A DNA stretch of 64,000 nucleotides, taken from positions 102,592,501-102,656,500 of the forward strand of contig CM075346.1 in assembly GCA_037693485.1 (NCBI GenBank), in the 5' to 3' direction. Below, in pieces: positions 34,429 to 44,390 of this stretch (position 1 is its first letter; every line of letters begins with the position of its first letter). The translations under genes and the position numbers were made by a program. The notes below the pieces were generated by a model, which saw only the letters and a list, made by a program, of their open reading frames with translations, did no database searches and was not told the origin of the DNA. The stretch comes from Kitagawia praeruptora. Lineage: Eukaryota > Streptophyta > Magnoliopsida > Apiales > Apiaceae.

Positions 34429-34969
34429 TACTTGAAAAAGAAAATACTTAGTTATTGAAAAATAGAAAAAGTAATATGTTTAACCTGAAAAAGGAAATTG
34501 ATTAGTAAATGAGAAATTTTAGTTAGATAAAATATGAAAGATATAAATAAAAGAAATTATTTAGTTATTAAAAGATTGAAAAGGTAATATATTTAACCTG
34601 AAAAAAAATGGATTAGGGGAGAAATTTTATTGGATAAAATATTGAAGATTTAAATTAATTAGTTAGTAGGATGGATTATATATGTAAGTAAGCAAGGATA
34701 AATAAATAAAATCAACAGGTACCATATCTTTTTTCCCATATTTTTTTTCCAAATTTTTTTTTGAATTTTTTATAAAAAAATTAAAAATTGTATTCATGAC
34801 ATCATGATGACGTCATCAGGGGGTGGGGTTAGTGTGTGTGAGGATGTAGGTTATTAGTGTGGGTGCCCCTAGCGGGGCCATTAGATTAGATTAAAATGAA
34901 GGGATGAGATTAGATCTCATATCTCACCAAAACAAGTGGTTCTCACTTGAGCAAAAACCTATATATATA
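34429..34969. other. Flanking AT-rich sequence; uninterrupted copy of the split site
   Basis: Matches 8229-8252 joined to 17441-17965, and so shows the pre-insertion state for both the Helitron at 3074-8228 and the Tat element at 8253-17440. No gene. Confidence 0.75.
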
Positions 34970-36023
34970 TGTTGGGATTTATGGGTGATAGCATAGAGAC
35001 AACTTAACTATATTTCCCTATACTTAGTTTTTGCTAAGTTGAACATACTGTCACAGCCAGAGTATGTCTTCGTATTCGAATAATTGTTGTCATGTAATAA
35101 ATGTATGATTTGGGAGAAGTTCATATGTTTGTTCAAGCCTTAAGGAATGCATCCTGAAGACAGCAAGAATAAAAGTTACTGTCATGTCCCTGACAGTAAT
35201 GTTACAAGAAGACAAATGTTGCAAAGTCACGACAAAGCTACATTTGATAGCAACATTGGCCGAAGCAAGAGACAGTAACATTCTCACACTTGACAGCAAG
35301 TCTGGAGCTCCGACAGCAACATTGGCGGGAGCTAGTACTGTCAACCTCTGAATATTCCTTTGACAGCAGACTCTGCGGTTAAGGTTACTGTCACCTTGAA
35401 TTATTTGAATTGGGTATTTTCTCAGTCAAAGCCCGTGACAGGTTACATGTTCAAGAAATAAATTTGCTGCAACACACTATCGTTTGTAGCAGACCTGCAA
35501 GACTACGACAGAAGCTTAAGAGATTCACAAGACAAGGCTGGTCAATTCGAGGAGCATGTGATATCCACATCTACTAGAATTGTATTAGCTAGAAATAGAA
35601 AGAATCTAGGTTGCTTTACTTATAAGGTTTATCCTGTCTGTATAGCAATTAGGGAAAGTCACATGGGTGTGCAAATTGTAATGAGCTGCCACTTGAAAAC
35701 GACAGCAGCTCAACACCCCATGTGATAGGGACAACAGAGTATCTTAGTCTACTTAGATACATCTTAGATTCTTTTCTATTCATGTACGCACACGAAGCAA
35801 TCTGTATCTCTTGAGATATCGAAGCTAGAGAAACTCTCTCCAGGTTATAGCAACACTTCACACAAAATAAATAAAATATTTATTTTGTGAGAAATCTTGT
35901 TTCACTTATTGCTTGCATACATCTACTGATAATCTATAATCTTTATTTTCGTTGTTGATTTAAAGATTCGATTTTATCAGTATTGCATTCAACCCCCCCT
36001 TCTGCAATACTCCGGGACCAACA
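34970..36023 (+). repeat. 5' LTR of outer copia element
   Basis: 1,054 bp with terminal inverted repeat TGTTGG...CCAACA. It contains about 13 GACAG/CTGTC words, many as TGACAGCAAC or TACTGTCA. Confidence 0.88.
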
Positions 36024-36025
36024 AT

Positions 36026-36038
36026 TGGTATCAGAACG
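36026..36038 (+). other. Primer-binding site of outer copia element
   Basis: TGGTATCAGAACG, initiator-Met tRNA type with one change (AAC for AGC), two bases after the LTR. Confidence 0.85.
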
Positions 36039-36066
36039 TACAGGTTGATACACAAATCTGAAGATC

Positions 36067-36225
36067 ATGACGAGTATTCAGAAGTCAAGTGGAATCAAGA
36101 TTCCAGTCTTTGATAAAGAGAACTACAATTTCTGGAAAAGAAAAATCTTGTTATTTATAAAAGCTGCCCATCCACTATATTTGGGAATTCTTGAGAACGG
36201 CCCCTTCATACCTCAGAAGGAAGTA
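36067..36225 (+). pseudogene. gag: Outer copia gag, first 53 codons
   Basis: Starts MTSIQKSSGIKIPVFDKENY, the standard Sirevirus-like gag N-terminus. It is interrupted after codon 53 by the inner element; the reading frame resumes in phase at 48735 after the duplicated AAGTA. Confidence 0.88.
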
Positions 36226-36734
36226 TGTTAGAAATGATTGATGGAAACAGTGTTTGGAAGCTAAAGTCAGAAAACAGAGTTTAGCTGGAAGCAGTCAGAG
36301 TTTGATTAAACACTGACTGGAAGCGCAAACAGAGTTTGTTAAACTCTGTAGCGGTATTGTCTGAAGAGTCAACAGTGTTTGAAGATTGTTAAATATGGAA
36401 GCAATATCTTTGAAGATTGGAAAGCTGTCAAAGAGATTGAGTTGACTTGGAAGACTGGAGCAATCGTGATTGATATCAATTGTATAGCTTGATTTTTGGA
36501 GTATCAGTTACTGATTGTACGAAGCTGTATGTTCTATAAATACAGTTAGGTTAACCCTAGAAGGGTAGTCGAACATTGAGAAATCTTTCGATTGTAACCT
36601 AAGCAGCTCTCTGTGATATTTACATCACTGAGAGAGGAATTATTAATTCCAAACAGTTTTTAATTGTTAAACAGTGTGTTCTTGTTAAGTTACTCATACA
36701 GTATTTGATTGCTTATTGTGTATTCGACCAAACA
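36226..36734 (+). repeat. 5' LTR of inner copia element
   Basis: Begins TGTTAGAAATG and ends GACCAAACA. TATA box CTATAAATAC at about 36534-36543. Contains seven AAACWCTG/CAGWGTTT words. Confidence 0.95.
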
Positions 36735-36736
36735 AG

Positions 36737-36749
36737 TGGTATCAGAGCC
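36737..36749 (+). other. Primer-binding site of inner copia element
   Basis: TGGTATCAGAGCC, initiator-Met tRNA type, two bases after the LTR. Confidence 0.92.
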
Positions 36750-36797
36750 TAATCTGTTATTTTATTACAGTTAAAGATCCAAACACAAGAGTAATCA

Positions 36798-39035
36798 ATG
36801 GCAGAGATACCTCCACCATCTTAGAAAGCCCCTACTACTGTTAGTAGGTATGAGACAATAAGGGTTCCTATACTTAGGCCATCAGAGTATGCAATTTGGA
36901 AGGTGAAAATGACCATGTTTCTGGAGGCTACAGATCCAGAATACCTTGATAGAATATATGAAGGTCCTCACAAACCAACAAAATTATCTGCTGCTGCTGC
37001 TGGTGAGGAATCAAAGGTCATTCCAAAGGAAAAGAAAGATCTAACTGCTGAGGATCTTTCATCTATTGCAAAGGATGCAAAAGTGAGACATTTACTTCAC
37101 AGTGCATTAGACAATGTTATGTCTAATAAAGTGATTAACTGCACAACTGCAAAGGAAATATGGGATGCACTTGAGGTTAGGTGTCAAGGAACTCCTGCAA
37201 TCAAGAAAAACAGAATAAACATACTCACTCAGGAGTATGAGCACTTTGAGGCAAAGTCTGATGAAACCATGACAGAAACATTTGACAGATTCTGTAAACT
37301 GCTCAATGATTTGTCATTGGTTAACAAAGAGTATGATTTAGAAGACTCAAATCTCAAGTTTCTTCTTTCTCTACCTGAAAAGTGGGATGTGAAAACAACC
37401 ACTATTAGAGATAATTATGAACTTGGTGAGACAGAGATTGATGAAATTTATGGGCTGCTCAAAACCCATGAATTGGAATTGGAGCAGAGAAACAAAAGAT
37501 CTAGTAGAAAGTCAAAGTCTGTTGCTCTTAAGGTTGAGGAGAAACCATCAAAGAAGGAGGCATCAAGGAGAAAGGCAAAAGGGAAAGCCTTAGTCATCCA
37601 TTCAGAGAATGAGTCATCAAACACTGATGTTGACTCAAACACTGATGGATCATCTGATTCTGAAGATGATGAAGAGATGATGCAAATGGCTGCATTGATG
37701 GTAAAGACCTTCAAGAAGATGGGATACAAGAACTTCAAGAAGGGAAAGAGATTCTCCAAGGACTACTCAAAGTCTGACAAGAAGAATTTCAAGAAATCTG
37801 AGGGAAAGGACTTCAAATTTGGTAAGAAAGATAAGTCTGAAATTCAATGCTACAAGTGTAAGGAGATGGGACACTATGCTCCTGAGTGCAAGAAGGGTAA
37901 AACTGAAAAGGCACTCTACACCAAAGGCAGAGATTGGGCAGACACTTCAGATTCAGATGAGGAAGTTAACTATGCTCTCATGGCTACTACTCAGACTGAA
38001 AATGATGATCTCAAGGTACCTCCAACTACCTATGCTTATAACACTGATAATATAACTGAATTGAGAATTTATCTTAAAGCATTGCATATCAGTTATAGGG
38101 ATCAGACTTTAGAAAATGAGAGGATAAAGTCTGAGTGTTCTCAACTTAAAGAAAGAAATAAACTTGTTGAGGAACAGCTAGAGAACATGAATAAAATTCA
38201 GAAAGAGAGAGATGATGCAGTGTTTATTGAACAAGAGTTGCTAGGTAAGTATAAGCAACTAGAATCAGAATTGGAGGATACTAAACACATCATTAAAACT
38301 TGGACACACTCTGGTAAAGACACCCAAGAAGTGTTTCAATCAGACACAGTAGGTCTAGGTTACTCTGTAGGAGATGAACTTAGATTTGAAAATCAGGTAA
38401 AGGTTAGACCACGTTGTTCATCTGAGGGTAATGTCATGGGAACAGGTGGACCTAAGTCTGAAGCACAGAAAAAGGCTGTTAGAGAGTCATATGCTAAAAC
38501 TTTTGTTAAAGAGGCTAACATTGGTTTAATGACAGATAAACAACTCAAGCATAAGCTTAAGGAGATAAAATCTGTCAACAAACAGAGATTGCCTAAGAAA
38601 AACAAAAATGGAAAAGTAGGCATCACATCAGGAATAAAGCCAATGCTTGCTTCATTAGCTCCTAGAAAAACATGCTTTAATTGTGGTAGCACTAATCATC
38701 TTGCTAGTTTCTGCAGTAAGAATAAGAACATTAATTCTTTGCCTTCTAAAACTGCAGTAAAGAGTGATTATGTGAGAACTAGACCACAGACTTTATGCAA
38801 ACACTGTGGAAGTACTTGGCATTCTATTTACACTTGCAGAGATTATCATGCTATTTATTATAATTACTATGAACCCAAACCAAATTTGAAATGGGTTAAA
38901 GTAAACTCTGCAAATGTAAACTCTGAAAAAGTTAGCTTAAACTCTGTTAATTTGAATTCCGCTGCAAAAGCTAACAGATTTAAGAAAGCCAAAGGATCCA
39001 AGCAAGTCTGGATCCTTAAAACTAATAATCAGTAA
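36798..39035 (+). CDS. gag: Inner copia gag polyprotein (one premature TAG)
   Basis: Structural polyprotein. The natural ATG is at 36798 (MAEIPPPS), but codon 9 is TAG (36822); the frame is then open for 737 codons to TAA at 39033. Downstream ATGs exist soon after the stop (e.g. 36909), so a shortened gag is possible. The capsid region (KEIWDALEVRCQG, then TFDRFCKLLNDLS and KFLLSLPEKWD) spans about residues 60-210. Three zinc knuckles follow: CYKCKEMGHYAPEC near 350, CFNCGSTNHLASFC near 625 and CKHCGSTWHSIYTC near 666. A long coiled-coil-like stretch (QTLENERIKSECSQLKERNK) lies between the first and second. At about 745 codons it is long for copia gag but normal for Sireviruses. Pol is in another frame. 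Confidence 0.92.
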
Positions 39036-39045
39036 TTGTTTGTGA

Positions 39046-42000
39046 TTGCAGGGCACAAGGGTCAGTACCCTAGTCGTGGACAGTGGATGTTCAGGACACA
39101 TGACAGGAAATAAAGCCCTGCTATCAGAGTTTGAGGAGAAGGCTGGCCCAGAAGTTTCCTATGGAGATGGCAACATAGGACATACACTGGGATATGGCAA
39201 TATTAATCTTGGAAATGTCATCATCACAAATGTAGCTCTGGTTCCAGGACTCAAGCATGATTTGCTATCTGTGAGTCAAATCTATGACAGAGGATATCAT
39301 GTAGATTTTCAGCCTGAATATTGTCAAGTGATCAGTAAATCTACAGGGAAGGTTGCTCTAGTTGGAAACAGACACAATAACATCTATGAAATCAAATTGT
39401 CAACAAACACTGATGGCAAAGCAGTGTGTCTGTCTACAAGAATGTCCAGTGAAGAGAGTTGGAAATGGCACAAGAAACTCTCTCATTTGAACCTGAACAA
39501 CATCAATGAGCTAATCAAGAATGATCTTGTAAGAGGTCTACCAAAGTCCTTATTGAATGTAGAAGGACTGTGTGATTCTTGTCAAAAGGCTAAACAGAGA
39601 AAAGTCTCCTTCAAAAGCAAATCTGAGTCTTCAATTGTTGATCCTTATCATCTACTACATGTTGATCTTTTTGGTCCAGTGAATGTGATGTCTCTTGGAA
39701 AGAAGAAATATGCTCTTGTCATTGTTGATGAGTATACCAGGTACACATGGGTATATTTTCTTGCAAAGAAGGATGAAACTGCATTAACACTGACAGAACA
39801 TATATTACAACTGGAAAAAGGGTCAGAAAATCAAGTGAAGATAATCAGAAGTGACAATGGAACTGAGTTCAGGAATTCATCAATGGAAGAATTTTGCAAG
39901 AGTAAAGGGATAAAACAAGAGTTTTCTGCACCTGGCACTCCACAACAAAATGGTGTAGTGGAGAGGAAGAACAGAACCTTGATAGAAGCTGCCAGAACCA
40001 TGCTAGATGAAGCAAAGTTGCCAACATATTTATGGGCAGAAGCAGTTCAAACTGCTTGTTTTACTCAAAATGCAACACTGATCAACAAGCATGGCAAAAC
40101 ACCATATGAAATGGTGAAAAATAAAAAGCCAAATCTAAAATATTTTCATATTTTTGGATGCAAATGCTTTGTGTTGAAGACTCATCCTGAACAGTTGACC
40201 AAGTTTGACCTAAAGGCAGATGAAGGAATTTTTGTTGGCTATCCACTGTCAACAAAGGCATTCAGAGTTTATAATCTGAGAACTAGAGTGATCATGGAAT
40301 CAATTCATGTGTCATTTGATGACAAGAAAATAACTGGACTTGAAGATGTCAATGAACATGATCAACTGCACTTTGAAAATGAAGATTTATTCTCTGAAAA
40401 AGTAAACTCTGATCAGACTGACATGACAAACTCTGTTGATCTAAACTCTGAACCTCTACTGGTAAATACTGAAGAAACTCTTCAATCAGAAAAAAGGGAA
40501 GAACCAGTTGAGGGGGAGCATGAAGAATCACATCAAAGTGATAATTCAAACACTGAAAGTGACTTAGTTGATGATTCTGAATCAAACTCTGTTGATTCAA
40601 ACACTGTTGATTCAAACTCTGTTGATAATTCTGAGAAGTCACATTCAGGGGGAGCATCAGAAAATGAAGAAAGGCACCAAGAAAATCAGGAGAGCATGGA
40701 TCAAGGGGGAGGATCACATGATGACAGAAGCAATCTGCCTTCTGCAAGAAAATGGACTAAATCTCACACACCTGATTTGATTATTGGTGATCCAGATGCA
40801 AAAGTAAGGACAAGAAGTGCAACAACAAATGAATGTCTGTTTCATGCATTCTTGTCACAATCTGAGCCAAAGAAAGTGGAAGAAGCTCTTAAAGATGCTG
40901 ACTGGATAACAGCAATGCAAGAAGAGCTAAATGAATTTGAAAGAAATGAAGTGTGGACACTTGTACCAAGGCCCAAGAACAGATCCATTGTTGGTACTAA
41001 ATGGGTTTTCAGGAATAAAACTGACAGTGAGGGTGTTATTACAAGGAACAAGGCAAGACTGGTTGCAAAAGGCTACTCACAACAGGAAGGAATAGACTAT
41101 GATGAAACATTTGCTCCAGTGGCTAGATTGGAGGCAATCAGAATTTTTCTAGCATATGCCTCTCACATGAAATTCAAAGTGTTTCAGATGGATGTAAAAA
41201 GTGCATTTTTGAATGGAAAACTTGAAGAAGAAGTGTTTGTGGAACAACCACCAGGGTTTGTAGATCCAAAATATCCAGATTATGTCTACAGGTTAGACAA
41301 GGCACTCTATGGACTTAAGCAGGCACCAAGGGCATGGTATGAAACCCTTGCCAAATTTCTACTAGAAAGTGGATTTAACAGAGGTACTATTGACAAAACT
41401 CTGTTTTACTTCCAAAATGGTAGTGACTTGCTTTTAGTTCAGATATATGTGGATGACATTATTTTTGGGTCTACTAATGATAAACTCTGCAAGAAGTTTG
41501 CCAAACTCATGCAGTCAAGATATCAAATGAGTATGATGGGAGAGCTTAGTTATTTTCTAGGCCTACAGGTGAAGCAAACAGATGATGGAATTTTTATAAA
41601 TCAAGCAAAATATACCAGAAACCTTCTCAAGAAATTTGGTATGCTTGACAGTTCATCTGCAACAACTCCCATGGCAACTGCAACAAAGTTGGACAAAGAT
41701 GCAGGGTCATCAGTAGATATGACAAGTTACAGAGGAATGATTGGTTCTTTGCTCTATTTGACAGCTAGCAGACCTGATATCATGTATGCAACTTGCTTGT
41801 GTGCAAGGTTCCAGGCAGATCCAAGAGAACCACATTTAACAGCAGTAAAGAGGATATTCAAATACCTCAAGGGCACTATGACTTTGGGGCTGTGGTATCC
41901 AAGAGAATCAGAGTTTAAACTTCTTGGTTACTCTGATGCAGACTTTGCTGGATGTAAGATAGACAGAAAAAGCACCAGTGGAAGTTGTCAATTTCTGGGT

Positions 42001-42390
42001 GACAGACTTGTTTCCTGGTACAGCAAGAAACAGAAGTCAATATCTACATCTACAGCTGAAGCAGAGTATATTGCTGCTGGTAGCTGCTGTGCACAGATTT
42101 TATGGATGAAGAATCAACTGCTGGATTATGGATTAAGGTATACCAAGATACCTATTTACTGTGATAATCAAAGTGCTATTGCAATGACAGGTAATCCAGT
42201 ACAACATTCAATGACAAAGCACATCAGCATAAGGTATCACTTCATCAGAGAGCATGTAGAGGAAGGGAACATTGAGCTTCACTTTGTGTCTACAGAACAA
42301 CAACTTGCAGATATCTTCACCAAGCCATTGAGTGAAGTTACATTTACAAGACTGGTCAATGAACTAGGAATGGTCTCTAGTTTTGACTAG
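39046..42390 (+). CDS. pol: Inner copia pol: protease, integrase, RT, RNase H (intact)
   Basis: 1,114 codons, +1 relative to gag and without its own ATG at the start (first codon TTG), so expression needs frameshift or splicing. Protease VVDSGCSGHMTG near residue 12. Pre-integrase zinc domain WHKKLSHLN ... CDSCQKAK about 143-185. Integrase catalytic D206 (HVDLFGP), D270 (RSDNGTEF) and E306 (QQNGVVERKNRT), with the D-35-E spacing. RT from about 615: WVFRNKTDSEG, MDVKSAFLNG and YVDD at 801-804. RNase H from about 960: GYSDADFAGC, then STSTAEAEYIAA, YCDNQSAIA and LADIFTKPL. All catalytic residues are present and no stop is found. Confidence 0.95.
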   Translation: MQGTRVSTLVVDSGCSGHMTGNKALLSEFEEKAGPEVSYGDGNIGHTLGYGNINLGNVIITNVALVPGLKHDLLSVSQIYDRGYHVDFQPEYCQVISKSTGKVALVGNRHNNIYEIKLSTNTDGKAVCLSTRMSSEESWKWHKKLSHLNLNNINELIKNDLVRGLPKSLLNVEGLCDSCQKAKQRKVSFKSKSESSIVDPYHLLHVDLFGPVNVMSLGKKKYALVIVDEYTRYTWVYFLAKKDETALTLTEHILQLEKGSENQVKIIRSDNGTEFRNSSMEEFCKSKGIKQEFSAPGTPQQNGVVERKNRTLIEAARTMLDEAKLPTYLWAEAVQTACFTQNATLINKHGKTPYEMVKNKKPNLKYFHIFGCKCFVLKTHPEQLTKFDLKADEGIFVGYPLSTKAFRVYNLRTRVIMESIHVSFDDKKITGLEDVNEHDQLHFENEDLFSEKVNSDQTDMTNSVDLNSEPLLVNTEETLQSEKREEPVEGEHEESHQSDNSNTESDLVDDSESNSVDSNTVDSNSVDNSEKSHSGGASENEERHQENQESMDQGGGSHDDRSNLPSARKWTKSHTPDLIIGDPDAKVRTRSATTNECLFHAFLSQSEPKKVEEALKDADWITAMQEELNEFERNEVWTLVPRPKNRSIVGTKWVFRNKTDSEGVITRNKARLVAKGYSQQEGIDYDETFAPVARLEAIRIFLAYASHMKFKVFQMDVKSAFLNGKLEEEVFVEQPPGFVDPKYPDYVYRLDKALYGLKQAPRAWYETLAKFLLESGFNRGTIDKTLFYFQNGSDLLLVQIYVDDIIFGSTNDKLCKKFAKLMQSRYQMSMMGELSYFLGLQVKQTDDGIFINQAKYTRNLLKKFGMLDSSSATTPMATATKLDKDAGSSVDMTSYRGMIGSLLYLTASRPDIMYATCLCARFQADPREPHLTAVKRIFKYLKGTMTLGLWYPRESEFKLLGYSDADFAGCKIDRKSTSGSCQFLGDRLVSWYSKKQKSISTSTAEAEYIAAGSCCAQILWMKNQLLDYGLRYTKIPIYCDNQSAIAMTGNPVQHSMTKHISIRYHFIREHVEEGNIELHFVSTEQQLADIFTKPLSEVTFTRLVNELGMVSSFD

Positions 42391-43321
42391 AGATGTTGGT
42401 TAGACTCAAAAACTTATGCTCATGTTTCTTTTTCTATAAATTGTTAAGTGCTATGTGAACCTTAGTATTAAACTCTGTTCTGCATGCTAATGTTTAAATC
42501 TTTTTTAAACTCTGTCAGCATGTCTGTCTGTCAAATACTGTTAACATGTTAGATACACTCAGTGAATTCAGAATTGATTATTGTCTAAATGAAAATACCA
42601 ATGAAGAAAAATGTATGAAGCATGATTCTCAGTAAATAAATCATGATTCTTTCTGAGTCACTGTAATCTAATCAGACTTTGTGCAGTAAATCAACACAGC
42701 ATAATACTGTTTCATATTTATAGCATCTATTAGTTTATTCAGTCCTAAACTCTGAGTCTATGAATATTGTGTGCATTGCCTCTCATAAATAATTTTGGTT
42801 ATTGATGAACTCTAAACTCTGATAAGTGACATTCTGTTTCCAAAGGTATGGTTCATGATGATTCCTTGTTTGTACTTGTGAAAACCATAAAACTTGAGAT
42901 GTGTCATTGATTAGTTTGGTGAGTTCAGACTCATGTTTACACCCTGTGAGAGTTTGAGCCAAATCAGTGATTGATACATTTTCTATCAATCAGTATTTAT
43001 TGTTGTGTGATATTCATCAGGTAGTATGTTTCTTTAGAACTTGTATTAGACCATTTTGAGACTACATGATATGTGTGTGCATGAAAATGATAAAGGCAAT
43101 AGGATTCACCATTTGTTCAAACACTGTTCAAAAATTCTTTTGAACTTTGTTCAAACACTGTATAAACACTGTTCATAAATTCCATCCTTAGTAAACCCCT
43201 TTGAGCCCTATTAACTGCTCATTTTTCTTATACTCTGAAGTGTTAAGAGCAGTTATATTTTTTTTCTCAAGCAGATGAGTGTTTCTCAAGAAAAGAAAAG
43301 TTTACTCAGTATATATGCTAA

Positions 43322-43371
<50 letters not shown>

Positions 43372-44390
43372 AAAAGGCATATATACTGATCTTGTACAAA
43401 TATGTAAAGATGTTCAGCTTGAAGTCACTCATGAATAAAACATCTCTTTTCATCTGTTTGATCTTACTCCATTTAAACCCTGAATAAAGTCCTTTTGATT
43501 TGTGAATACATGTACTCAAAGTAGTGTAGAATTGGTGGACATTCAAGCATATGGTAGATTCTGCTATTTCTGATTGAATGTGAGTGTAAACACTTCACCT
43601 AAACACCTGTGTGTTTGAGAGTTTGTAAGATTATCCAGTTCATGACTGTTATTCACTGAATGAAACTCTGATTTCTATCTCTTGATATTTTTGTCTTTAA
43701 AGACTGTGTGCTTACTTGGATAATCATGGACATCAAAGGGAATGGAAGTTTTCAGATTTCTGTATTACAGTAACTACAGAGTTTAGCATTCATCAAACAA
43801 TCAGTGTTTAATATGAGAGTTTGTGCATTCAGTGATTATTGATTTTTGTTATGGATTTTATGAAATATTAGATGCTCTAAAAATTGATTTCAGTAAACTC
43901 TGCTTCACACACACTTAATTCACAACTGTGCAATTTTTGAAAGGGTTTTAGTGATAAAGTTGAAAAATTGATAAACACTGTTGAGTTGTGATAAGTACTC
44001 TGAGGTAAAGTCTCATTGGAATGATTTGACTATTTTGGAGTAATTGGGGTAGTTGACAACTGTTAATTAGTGTTAATGTGTCTAAGTGTCGTGATTATAG
44101 GAATAACAGCGGTAATTATTAAGTAATCCATTGGCTGTTTGACACGTGTCCCATGATTGTGTCCCACTCACACACTACTCTACAACAGTTGCGCGCTTTT
44201 ACTAAATAAACGATTGAGTTTTAATTTTACTCTAATCGTCTTTAGTCTCTCACTCCATATCGATTCACATTCACCCACTCACAGGTACTTACACACTACT
44301 CACACTTCTCTTATTCTCTCCTTCACTTTTTGATAAACACTTACAGTGCATAAACATCTTTTCTCTGAATATCTTCGTATCTTGTTACTA
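42391..44390 (+). other. 2-kb spacer between pol and third ORF
   Basis: No ORF. About a dozen AAACTCTG/AAACACTG words, and a (TA)n run at 43327-43366. The last 250 bp look like a plant promoter and leader: G-box CACGTG at 44143-44148, ACTAAATAAA at 44201, then a C/T-rich stretch with CTTACAG at about 44341-44346 that could also be a splice acceptor. Confidence 0.6.
43327..43366. repeat. (TA)n microsatellite
   Basis: About 20 perfect TA repeats inside the inner copia spacer. Confidence 0.95.

Noticed and set aside
36903..36911. Start of inner gag at 36903
   Set aside because: This is a GTG codon. The frame is open upstream to 36825, and the true ATG is 36798, separated by a TAG.
44346..44390. 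Start of the third ORF at 44346
   Set aside because: A GTG inside the C/T-rich leader; the ATG at 44391 is the natural start.
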